A DNA stretch of 44,188 bases from an uncultured bacterium (GTDB lineage Bacteria > Verrucomicrobiota > Kiritimatiellia > RFP12 > UBA1067): contig CACYCL010000159.1 of assembly GCA_902772905.1 (NCBI GenBank), forward strand, positions 1 to 44,188. Direction: 5' to 3'. The stretch's first letter is position 1; each line of letters starts with the position of its first letter. The translations under genes were made by a program, and so were the position numbers. Positions 31,968 through 39,255 of the stretch are shown piece by piece. A model generated the notes under the pieces. It ran no database searches. It was not told the origin of the DNA and worked only from the letters and a program-made list of their open reading frames with translations.

Positions 31968-33154
31968 GTCCTGTTCAGCATTCTCCCTTCACCCCCAAGC
32001 ACATCACGCATCATCCACGTTCCTGCACTCTTGGCCGTCCATTCCCCAATGCCGATTTTTGGCACATTATCACACAACAACTTCTCCAACGCCATCCAAT
32101 CGCCCGCATGAAAGAGGCAACTTTCCGGCAATATCGTTGCACAACTCCCAGCCTCATGCGTCCCGACAACTATCATCCCCTCTTCCAACGCTTCGCTTAC
32201 GACAGCTCCCCAACCCTCATAACCATTGCTTGAAAGAACATAAACATCGTGTTCTCGCATCAACATGCGAACTTCGTCGATAGCAACTGCTGGATAAAAC
32301 CTTACGGCGTTTCCATACTTAGAAGCCAATTTCTTGAGACTTGTTTCCTCTTGTCCCGTTCCATATATATCCAATATAAATCCATACGCACGAGAATTGG
32401 GCATTGAGGAGGCAGGGGAGCGGGAAAGCTCACCTACGGCGAGAATGATTGTATCAACTCGCTTCCATTTCAACATTCGACCAACCCAAAGAACGCGAAG
32501 TGGTGATTGGACATCCAGTGGACGACAATCGCCATTGCATCCTCCTTCTTCTTCCTTTTCCCCTCTTCCTTTCTCCACGAAGTACCCCCACATCCGCATC
32601 TTATCCAGGCAATACCTTATGTTCGTACCCTCATTTCCCGCACTCGCCCATATCTTCCCGCCTGGCTTACGCTCGAATTCCAATCTTGGCGCACGAAACA
32701 AACACCGCAAGTCCCCCTGCATCAAACCACAAAGTCGAGCCATGTCTCTCGCGGCATGAATGCCGATTGGCAGATACACAAGGCCATCATAGCGCCGCAA
32801 CATCTTCGCAAACCGCCTCGCCATCTTAAAGTATGGCGGCCATGCAAGTCGCAGAACGCCAAGTGATGGCTTGAACCACCGCTCGCTCATGTAATATGTT
32901 TTCCGCCCACTCTGCGCACGCCGCTCCATAAGTGAAATTGGGCGCAATCCGCCGACAAGAAGAATTTCGCAATCCTGAAGAACCGATTTATCTGTAGTAA
33001 TCCACTGGGCATTGGCATCTATGCACTGGCTACCCGCTGCCGTCACATTTTCGTATACGTACGCGACTTCCGATGCACCGAGGTGTGACACCATTTCGCA
33101 TGCAAACGGCAATTGATGCGCAGATACGCAATTCGTATAAAGGACAAATTTCAC
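31964..33154 (-). CDS. Glycosyltransferase family 4-like
   Basis: A 396-residue GT-B protein. The N-terminal half is divergent (MKFVLYTNCVSAHQLPFACEM), without the usual glycine loop. The C-terminal half is clear: LRVLWVGRMLKWKRVDTIILAV, DIYGTGQEETSLKKLASKYG and the EX7E element in SSNGYEGWGAVVSEALEEG. Between the halves is a low-complexity charged insert (GRGEKEEEGG) encoded by a CTT/CCT-rich stretch. The start is GTG 33154, overlapping the stop of the upstream GT2 gene (GTGA). Sugar specificity unknown. Confidence 0.85.
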   Translation of the reverse strand: MKFVLYTNCVSAHQLPFACEMVSHLGASEVAYVYENVTAAGSQCIDANAQWITTDKSVLQDCEILLVGGLRPISLMERRAQSGRKTYYMSERWFKPSLGVLRLAWPPYFKMARRFAKMLRRYDGLVYLPIGIHAARDMARLCGLMQGDLRCLFRAPRLEFERKPGGKIWASAGNEGTNIRYCLDKMRMWGYFVEKGRGEKEEEGGCNGDCRPLDVQSPLRVLWVGRMLKWKRVDTIILAVGELSRSPASSMPNSRAYGFILDIYGTGQEETSLKKLASKYGNAVRFYPAVAIDEVRMLMREHDVYVLSSNGYEGWGAVVSEALEEGMIVVGTHEAGSCATILPESCLFHAGDWMALEKLLCDNVPKIGIGEWTAKSAGTWMMRDVLGGEGRMLNRT

Positions 33155-34113
33155 CCTGCGACAAATCCCTTTATTCTGCGCACAAGCCCGGAAAATGCGA
33201 CTGCAAAACAGTTTCGCATGACACTTCTTGCAAGACTTCGCCCAGTTGCTTCAAACGCATGTGCCACTTCCGGGAGATCAAGCAAAGCCCGTATCTTGTC
33301 ATTGCGCGGAACGCCGTCCCTTATCGGTGCAGTACATGCTACTTTCCACATATTCAGAACATTCATGCATATCCAATTGTCAAGCATGCCATCCGGCACA
33401 ATCATCCCATATTTCGGTATGAACAAATCCCGGAATCGTATCGCCTCCTTTAGATCCGCGACATTCTTCATCTTGAAATTGCGAACGCTGCTTCCATCGT
33501 TCACATTGTATCGGTACAATCCACGTCGCAGATAACCGACTTTTTGAACGAATAAAAAAGCCTGAAGATTAAACGCCAAATCCTCAAACATCATGATGTC
33601 CGATTGCTCAAACGGCAACCGCAACACAGATCGCCGATACAACTTATCCCAAACTGAAACCGCATCACGTCCCATGATGAGACGGGGATGTATGACTTTT
33701 TCCAGAACCTCCTGTCTTGTCATGAAGAGTTCGTCTCCATCTGCAAGTCGCCGCGACCCCACGCATTCACATTGTACGATGTCAAGATCGTGCAGCTTGG
33801 CAAATTTAAGCATCTCTTCATACATGCCAGGCTCGACCATGTCGTCAGCGTCAACAAAGGCCAGATATTTCGCGTCGCATTTTTCGACACCCGTCAATCG
33901 CGCCGAGTACGCGCCCGCATTCAATTGATGGACGACCCTCACCCTTGGACATTCCTTCGCATAATTGTCGGCTATCTTGCCTGTGGAATCCGAAGAGCCA
34001 TCGTCCACGACAATCACATCTACGGGGATTGTAGATGCCAATACGCTGCTGATTGACCTAGCAATCGTCCGTTCCGCGTTATACGCAGGAATGATTACCG
34101 CTACTTCATTCAT
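33151..34113 (-). CDS. Glycosyltransferase family 2
   Basis: A 320-residue GT-A enzyme. MNEVAVIIPAYNAERTIARSISSVL and VIVVDDGSSDSTG form the nucleotide-binding start, and FVDADDMVEPGMYEEML supplies the DXD metal site. The later motif FEDLAFNLQAFLFVQKVGYL is the acceptor-side ED region typical of O-antigen GT2 proteins. ATG 34113 is used because it begins the conserved fold and overlaps the acetyltransferase stop by 8 bases; longer in-frame starts read through that gene in a different frame. Confidence 0.9.
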   Translation of the reverse strand: MNEVAVIIPAYNAERTIARSISSVLASTIPVDVIVVDDGSSDSTGKIADNYAKECPRVRVVHQLNAGAYSARLTGVEKCDAKYLAFVDADDMVEPGMYEEMLKFAKLHDLDIVQCECVGSRRLADGDELFMTRQEVLEKVIHPRLIMGRDAVSVWDKLYRRSVLRLPFEQSDIMMFEDLAFNLQAFLFVQKVGYLRRGLYRYNVNDGSSVRNFKMKNVADLKEAIRFRDLFIPKYGMIVPDGMLDNWICMNVLNMWKVACTAPIRDGVPRNDKIRALLDLPEVAHAFEATGRSLARSVMRNCFAVAFSGLVRRIKGFVAG

Positions 34114-34669
34114 TTCGATCGCCACCTTGCGCATTTGCCTTGTCAATCTGTCGTTTCGCCACGGCAGGCACGCCAGCCCAGAGCCAGCCAGCCTGATCGG
34201 TAGCATTGTTCCGCACAAGCGTTCCGGCGGCGATTACCGTCATAGGCGGAACATTCACACCCATTAGGAGCGTGGCGCGCGCGCCAATCCAGCATCCGTC
34301 TCCTATAACCAACGGGGCTGAGCATCCTTTCCCCGCAGCATGTCCTCTGTGTGCAACCATTTCATGCCCGCCCGTAACAATCATCACACCGGGGCCAAGA
34401 TCGACTCTCGAACCAATGAACACGTCCCCTTCCCCTGTCGGGGAAATCCAACAATCCGAACCAATCCAAACATCATCACCTATGACAAGGCGCGCCGTAC
34501 CGAAAAAGGTGGCCGACGAACTGATCCTGACATCACGGCCCACTTCGGCGCCGCACCACCGCAGCAATGCGCGCTTGAGTGCAAAAGCGCGCGTTTCCGG
34601 CAGAAATGCCGCCACCATCCTGTACACGCAAAGCCGCGCCGTTAAAAGTTTTCTCGGTTTTTCTTTCAT
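34106..34669 (-). CDS. Hexapeptide-repeat acyltransferase (WbbJ/WcaF-like)
   Basis: A 187-residue left-handed beta-helix protein, probably an O- or N-acetyltransferase decorating a sugar of the repeat unit. Hexapeptide repeats are plain: VIGDDVWIGSDCWI, VFIGSRVDLGPGVMIV, LVIGDGCWIGARATLL and MTVIAAGTLV. The active-site His candidate lies in VTGGHEM, and the protein ends with WAGVPAVAKR as in many sugar acetyltransferases. The acyl donor is normally acetyl-CoA. It lies 29 bases after the GT25 gene and overlaps the next GT2. Confidence 0.9.
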   Translation of the reverse strand: MKEKPRKLLTARLCVYRMVAAFLPETRAFALKRALLRWCGAEVGRDVRISSSATFFGTARLVIGDDVWIGSDCWISPTGEGDVFIGSRVDLGPGVMIVTGGHEMVAHRGHAAGKGCSAPLVIGDGCWIGARATLLMGVNVPPMTVIAAGTLVRNNATDQAGWLWAGVPAVAKRQIDKANAQGGDRNE

Positions 34670-34698
34670 GGATTTCCGTCAATGCATTATGTCAATGC

Positions 34699-35436
34699 TC
34701 ATCTCCCGAAGATTCGAAAATGCAATTCATCCATCGTTCGCCCGAACACACGCCAAAGCCCCCAGGCAATTCTTCGCAGGCCAGTCCTCCCCCGGACGAT
34801 GGAGTCGTATTCAAGATTGCTGTGGAAGTCAGAACGGTTCTGGATTGCCACTGTCGGCTTCGCATGATAAAGCTCTATGTGCCCGCGTTTTGTCCAACGC
34901 GGATAGGAATCGCACGTAACAACCATGGGATGATTGATGCGCAATATCTCTTTTGCCGCGGCAAGAGTCACGACATACGCCTCGGTGCAATAGTCATATC
35001 CGCAGCGTTCAAGATGCGGTGCTTCGCCTGAAGCCTTGATTTCCATCGCATGACCATGCGAATGGTCCGAGAGAAGCACCCATTGCGGTTTCTCAGGATT
35101 GATCACACTCGAAACGAAAGAAATAATGCGCGGCGCATCAGAGGAAAATCTTACATCGTCCTCCATGACAAGCGCAACAGGAACATTCTCCGACAGCATT
35201 CTACGGTATATGTTCATATGCGAAAGCGCACAGCCGATCTGTCCCGGCGTATACATCGTGCCATTCGCGAAGAGAGCGCGCAATCGGGATACATGCTTGC
35301 GAATCTCGGCCTTGGTCAAATTCTTCCCGCTCACGGCAGGAACACGCTCATAAGCGATTCCCAGTGCACGCAACTGGGAATCCGCCGCTGCGAGACGATC
35401 TTTGTCCCTGTCAAGATTGATTAGAAATGCTCTCAT
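34699..35436 (-). CDS. Glycosyltransferase family 25 (LPS biosynthesis type)
   Basis: A 245-residue protein of the GT25 group that includes LOS galactosyltransferases (LgtB/LgtE/LpsA). It opens MRAFLINLDRDKDRLAAADSQL, has the conserved GQIGCALSHMNIYRRM and the VMEDDVRF acidic cluster, then YVVTLAAAKEIL and DSYPRW. These fit the 'Glyco_transf_25' domain over its whole length. A galactosyl transfer is common in the family but is not proved here. It follows the GT10 gene by 27 bases. Confidence 0.9.
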   Translation of the reverse strand: MRAFLINLDRDKDRLAAADSQLRALGIAYERVPAVSGKNLTKAEIRKHVSRLRALFANGTMYTPGQIGCALSHMNIYRRMLSENVPVALVMEDDVRFSSDAPRIISFVSSVINPEKPQWVLLSDHSHGHAMEIKASGEAPHLERCGYDYCTEAYVVTLAAAKEILRINHPMVVTCDSYPRWTKRGHIELYHAKPTVAIQNRSDFHSNLEYDSIVRGRTGLRRIAWGLWRVFGRTMDELHFRIFGR

Positions 35437-35463
35437 GGTGGTGCAGTATTCCTCTGCCTCCTA

Positions 35464-36426
35464 CTATCTCAAACAAGCCTTGATTCTACGCAAGCATTTG
35501 ACTGGCGCGGCAAGCGCATCGTGAATGGCATAGAGCCTGCGCATCCTAAAACGGTGAATCGACTGGAAACCGTACCGGTTGAGACGACGAGCCTTTTCTA
35601 TTGGCTGATCGATTATGTGGCAAAGAAACTTCTCAAGTTCCTTTTCGTAAAAGTCGTGCGGTTGGACTAGGCACGGCGTCTTCGCCTTCTCGAGATACGC
35701 CGCGTCGTCGGTGTCGAGGCGGACAATTTCCTGAATCGCCCGGTCGATATCCGCCTCGTCCCTTACGCAGACCATCGAGGCTGGAGTGAAATCCTTCGCT
35801 ATCAAAGGATTACCCCAGTAGATCGGAACCGAGAAGCAGGTAAGCGGCTGCATCACCTTCTCGGTCGTATATCCAGGCGAAGAACTGTTCTCGAAAGCAA
35901 TATTGAACTTGTACTGACTGCAGAACGCCATCTTGTCCTTGACGTTCCCGCCGATATTGTTTAAGTACCTGCCTCCGCTGTCCACCCGCTTGTACTTGGA
36001 AAGCGCGTGGAAGAACTTGGTGCGCATCGGGTCTCCGTAGCCGCCGTTGGTGACGACGAAACTGCAAAACTTGCGATTGAGCAACGCATCGTCAGGCGGA
36101 GGATTTGCCCTGCCAGCAAGCTTTGGATACTCGGCAAAGAATACATATAACGGGACTCTCAGATAACGGTCGCCGAAGGAAAGATGGTCAAACCCGATGG
36201 CGTAGTCGAACTCGTTGAAGTCCGGAACTATGTTCTCGCCGATGTCCGCTATCTTCACGCAGTCGTATTTGACATGCGAGTGACCGTTCTGGCTGCATAT
36301 CAAATAGTCGGGCTTGTCGGAAAGCTCGATATCGTAGTGTCTGGCGAGAAGCTTGTAATAGAAGTCCTCTTCGGGAACGAATCCGCCCCACTTGTCCGCA
36401 AAGCCAAGTTTGATTTTCTTCTTCAT
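35464..36426 (-). CDS. GT10 alpha-1,3/4-fucosyltransferase-like
   Basis: A 320-residue protein with the GT10 C-terminal signature YKFNIAFENSSSPGYTTEKV followed by PLTCFSVPIYWGNPLIAKDF. This is the GDP-fucose-binding motif shared by Helicobacter alpha-1,3-fucosyltransferases and animal FucTs. The N-terminal half (KIKLGFADKWGGFVP...) is the acceptor-side domain; a basic tail (RFRMRRLYA...CLRRIKACLR) could hold the enzyme at the membrane. Bacterial GT10 enzymes build Lewis X/A-type branches, but the acceptor here is unknown. It starts at ATG 36426, overlapping the acyltransferase stop by 4 bases, and a GT11 gene is two genes away. Confidence 0.9.
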   Translation of the reverse strand: MKKKIKLGFADKWGGFVPEEDFYYKLLARHYDIELSDKPDYLICSQNGHSHVKYDCVKIADIGENIVPDFNEFDYAIGFDHLSFGDRYLRVPLYVFFAEYPKLAGRANPPPDDALLNRKFCSFVVTNGGYGDPMRTKFFHALSKYKRVDSGGRYLNNIGGNVKDKMAFCSQYKFNIAFENSSSPGYTTEKVMQPLTCFSVPIYWGNPLIAKDFTPASMVCVRDEADIDRAIQEIVRLDTDDAAYLEKAKTPCLVQPHDFYEKELEKFLCHIIDQPIEKARRLNRYGFQSIHRFRMRRLYAIHDALAAPVKCLRRIKACLR

Positions 36427-37406
36427 AATCCACTCCCAATCTTCCCGAGCCCTTCATCAATTCTTATCAGCACGCTGTCATAGCAACCATCAAGCAATTT
36501 ATAAACCCGGTCCAGAATTGGACGCATAAACCATATAAACACACGACGCGGCACATCTACCGCCAACGCAAGGAAGAACACCGTCAGGGCCGCTGCAAGG
36601 TACGCAATGTAGATATTGCAACCGAAGTCTGTCCACGACATGACAATTCCAACCTCAAAATCTATTTCTGGCTGATGCAGCAAATAGATAGCAAACACCG
36701 AAGGTGACATCAGCATGACCACACGTTCCACCCATGCCGGGATCGCAATTCTCAAGAAAAGCGAGAAAAGCACCGCCGACAACAAGAGTGACACAACATT
36801 CTGGTATTCATTCATACCCAGAGCCGCGAGAACAAACAAAATTGGAGCCAAAATCAAGATAATAGCGAACCTCATCCTTTCTAGGCCATAAAGCCTGTAT
36901 ATGCGGGCTGCGGCATATGCCCCAAGCAGCGTCAACCCGGAAAACGCTTCAAGGCCAGGCGTTACAGGAATATTCAGCTTGCAAAAGAACGGAAGCATCG
37001 GCAGATCACCCCACAAAAATACAGCCGCCAGCAAAGGCATGGCGACGGCAACCGCCCCGCCCCCCCCCCCGCGCGAAATTGCTCCGTCAACGAGCGGTGC
37101 AAGGCACATCATCAGCACGTAAGCATGCAGAAACCAGTATCCTCCGTATATTCCCCATGCACGCGAGATGTCGCCCCTTCCGCAGATCAATGCGCAGACG
37201 CTCCCTGTACCGACAAGTCGCACTATCTTAGAAGGTCGGAAAGAAGTGCCGTAATATCCAGAAATGAACGCAAACGCCGTAACGCAGAAACAGGTGATGT
37301 TTATGAACCATGCTCTTGAATATCCAGGATTGATCGCTGAATGCAAAAGGCATATCCCGAACATCAGCAACAAGCGAAACAACTCTGTCGACGCATTGCG
37401 CTTCAT
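36423..37406 (-). CDS. Acyltransferase family 3 membrane protein with poly-G tract
   Basis: A 327-residue protein with about ten hydrophobic helices. It opens MKRNASTELFRLLLMFGICLLHSA, where the Arg and His match the acyltransferase-3 (OafA/NodX-like) active-site pattern RxxxxxxVxxxH. These enzymes transfer acetyl groups to surface sugars. The GGGGG of ISRGGGGGAVAVA (about residues 112-119) is coded by a run of 11 G on the coding strand. A single-base change in that run would end the protein early. The family is usually nearer 350 residues, so it is slightly short. It overlaps both neighbours by 4 bases (GT11 before it, GT10 after it). Confidence 0.88.
   Translation of the reverse strand: MKRNASTELFRLLLMFGICLLHSAINPGYSRAWFINITCFCVTAFAFISGYYGTSFRPSKIVRLVGTGSVCALICGRGDISRAWGIYGGYWFLHAYVLMMCLAPLVDGAISRGGGGGAVAVAMPLLAAVFLWGDLPMLPFFCKLNIPVTPGLEAFSGLTLLGAYAAARIYRLYGLERMRFAIILILAPILFVLAALGMNEYQNVVSLLLSAVLFSLFLRIAIPAWVERVVMLMSPSVFAIYLLHQPEIDFEVGIVMSWTDFGCNIYIAYLAAALTVFFLALAVDVPRRVFIWFMRPILDRVYKLLDGCYDSVLIRIDEGLGKIGSGL
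37060..37070. repeat. Homopolymer C11 (G11 on coding strand) in acyltransferase gene
   Basis: Eleven consecutive C on the plus strand, preceded by CCCCG, lie in the first third of the acyltransferase-3 gene. The frame is open at this length. Long G/C homopolymers inside surface-glycan genes are the classic phase-variation elements of Campylobacter, Helicobacter and Neisseria. A sequencing or assembly length error is possible in any homopolymer. Confidence 0.95.
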
Positions 37407-38257
37407 CTTCCACCCACCTTTCTCAAAATATTTCCCGCAGCGGTCTTTGTCATGTGGAACAACGCCGAAAGACGCTGGGGAAGCGTGTAGCGGTTTTCAA
37501 TCACCTGACTGCCAGGGAAATACATGCCAGAACTGTCCTGACCCTTTATTGCCATTCCGAACCACATCGACGGGAAAACCGTGAGCTGCGCGCCAGGCGA
37601 AGAATCAAGCATGCCGAGATACGCGCCCCAGAACGAGAATGACGAATTTGAGCAGACATGTCCGCCGCGGCACTTCGCCATGAGGAAGAGATCTGTCATG
37701 ACGTCATTGCCTTCCGAGAATAAGAAATCGTGGCCTTCAAACACCTTGCGCGAAAAGAACTTGCGGCACCACGGGATGTCGTCGGAGCAGACCAAGAAGC
37801 GCATCCTGCGTCCGCCGCCTCGCGCGGCAAATATGGCGACCGCCTTTTCAAGATACTTCGCTCCGACGAACGGATGGCGATGAGGCAGCGAGAGATAGTC
37901 GCCCCTGCGGACATGGATGGAGACGACGTCATCCCAGTCGGCGACTGACCGCCCATATTTATCTTCTATTCGCCTCTCCACCTCCGACGGGCATTTGAAT
38001 AGGCCTCGGACGACTTCTGGCTTGAGAAGCCGCCAGTCCTGAAAGAGCCCGACACGCACCGGCGCCACCCCCGGCGCGACGCGCACATACTCGGCCTCCG
38101 GCCAAAGTGCCGCGTACTTCCGCACGGCGTCAATGCTCTGTCTGCCGCCAATGACAAAAGTGACCTGCTCATCAGGAGCCACGCTCCTAGCCGCAGCATA
38201 CTGGAACATCCAGTTGCCGAGCCGCGTCGAACACGGATCCACCTTGACGTAGGTCAT
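37403..38257 (-). CDS. GT11 alpha-1,2-fucosyltransferase-like
   Basis: A 284-residue GT-B enzyme of family GT11. The three hallmark segments are present: RLGNWMFQYAAARS at the N-terminus, VSIHVRRGDYL (the GDP-fucose-binding HxRRGDY motif) and NSSFSFWGAYLG near the C-terminus. The family includes Helicobacter FutC and E. coli WbsJ, which add fucose alpha-1,2 to galactose, making H-type or Lewis Y/B structures. The exact acceptor is not predictable. GDP-fucose synthesis genes are not in the window. ATG 38257 overlaps the stop of the GT2 gene before it. Confidence 0.93.
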   Translation of the reverse strand: MTYVKVDPCSTRLGNWMFQYAAARSVAPDEQVTFVIGGRQSIDAVRKYAALWPEAEYVRVAPGVAPVRVGLFQDWRLLKPEVVRGLFKCPSEVERRIEDKYGRSVADWDDVVSIHVRRGDYLSLPHRHPFVGAKYLEKAVAIFAARGGGRRMRFLVCSDDIPWCRKFFSRKVFEGHDFLFSEGNDVMTDLFLMAKCRGGHVCSNSSFSFWGAYLGMLDSSPGAQLTVFPSMWFGMAIKGQDSSGMYFPGSQVIENRYTLPQRLSALFHMTKTAAGNILRKVGGR

Positions 38258-39255
38258 CTCCGCCGCCTCCTACGGAAGATTGTCTTCACTCGATATGGTG
38301 TCAAGCACAGAAAACGTGCCAGCATCTTTGCGACAAGCGGAGCTCCTGCGCAGATCCTCAACAGACGGACTATACAAGCATACCATATCGACAGCCACGA
38401 TATAAAGTCACAACTGGCAACGCTCTTCAGCCAAGCGGCAAAAAGTAGATTTCGCTCCACCCTGCTCTCCACGTCAGCAATGCGTATCTGGGGAACCTCC
38501 ATCCACAACACCGTCATGTTGCGACGCACGGGGCTCGGCACTGTCTTCCCGGACAAAGCAAGCAGCCGGAGGCACTCTCTGGAGAAATCAATACAGCTGA
38601 AAATCTTCCTCGCATCCATCGGCGCATGTGCCATGGATCCAGAACGCAGTCTATATCCGTAATCGCGATACGGAAGGACGGCGGCAAGCGTAGAGCGGCA
38701 AAGGCACTTCATCGTATAGATTCTGTCCGCGCCGATGCAGTAGTCGGTAAACCGCAAATCGCCGAATACTTCACGCCTATACGTGGTGCTCCAGACCCCA
38801 ATCATGAATAACGGAGCATCAAGCAGGTGCGAAGTGTCATACCAGACGGCACGGCCTTGATCCCGTTTGAACGCACACCGTTCTCCATCCTTGAAATTGA
38901 CCTGTCCAACGCTCACCATATCCACCGGTCGACCATCGCCTATTGCCGCGGCGAAATCAGCAAGCGCATCTGGCGCCCATATATCGTCGCCATCAAGATA
39001 GCATATCCAATCACCTGCGGCAATCTCCAGCCCGGCATTGCGTGCGCTTCCCTCTCCGCCATTCGGCTTGTGGATCACCTTGACTCTCCGGTCCAAGGCG
39101 GCGAACTCGTCCAATATCGCAGGAGTGCAGTCGGTCGACCCATCATCAACGCAGATGCACTCAAAATCCGTGAATGTCTGCGCCAACACGGATTCCACCG
39201 CATCGCGCGCGTAGGTCTCCAGATTGTAAAAAGGAACTATGACGGAAAAGGTCAT
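38254..39255 (-). CDS. Glycosyltransferase family 2
   Basis: A 333-residue GT-A enzyme. MTFSVIVPFYNLETYARDAVESVLAQTF and CICVDDGSTDCTP start the fold; ICYLDGDDIWAPDALADF holds the metal-binding DGDD. An RRRRR tail closes the protein after a hydrophobic, basic C-terminal region that may bind the membrane. ATG 39255 begins the conserved fold and overlaps the preceding stop (ATGA). The in-frame extension upstream is the preceding gene in another frame. Sugar unknown. Confidence 0.9.
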   Translation of the reverse strand: MTFSVIVPFYNLETYARDAVESVLAQTFTDFECICVDDGSTDCTPAILDEFAALDRRVKVIHKPNGGEGSARNAGLEIAAGDWICYLDGDDIWAPDALADFAAAIGDGRPVDMVSVGQVNFKDGERCAFKRDQGRAVWYDTSHLLDAPLFMIGVWSTTYRREVFGDLRFTDYCIGADRIYTMKCLCRSTLAAVLPYRDYGYRLRSGSMAHAPMDARKIFSCIDFSRECLRLLALSGKTVPSPVRRNMTVLWMEVPQIRIADVESRVERNLLFAAWLKSVASCDFISWLSIWYACIVRLLRICAGAPLVAKMLARFLCLTPYRVKTIFRRRRRR

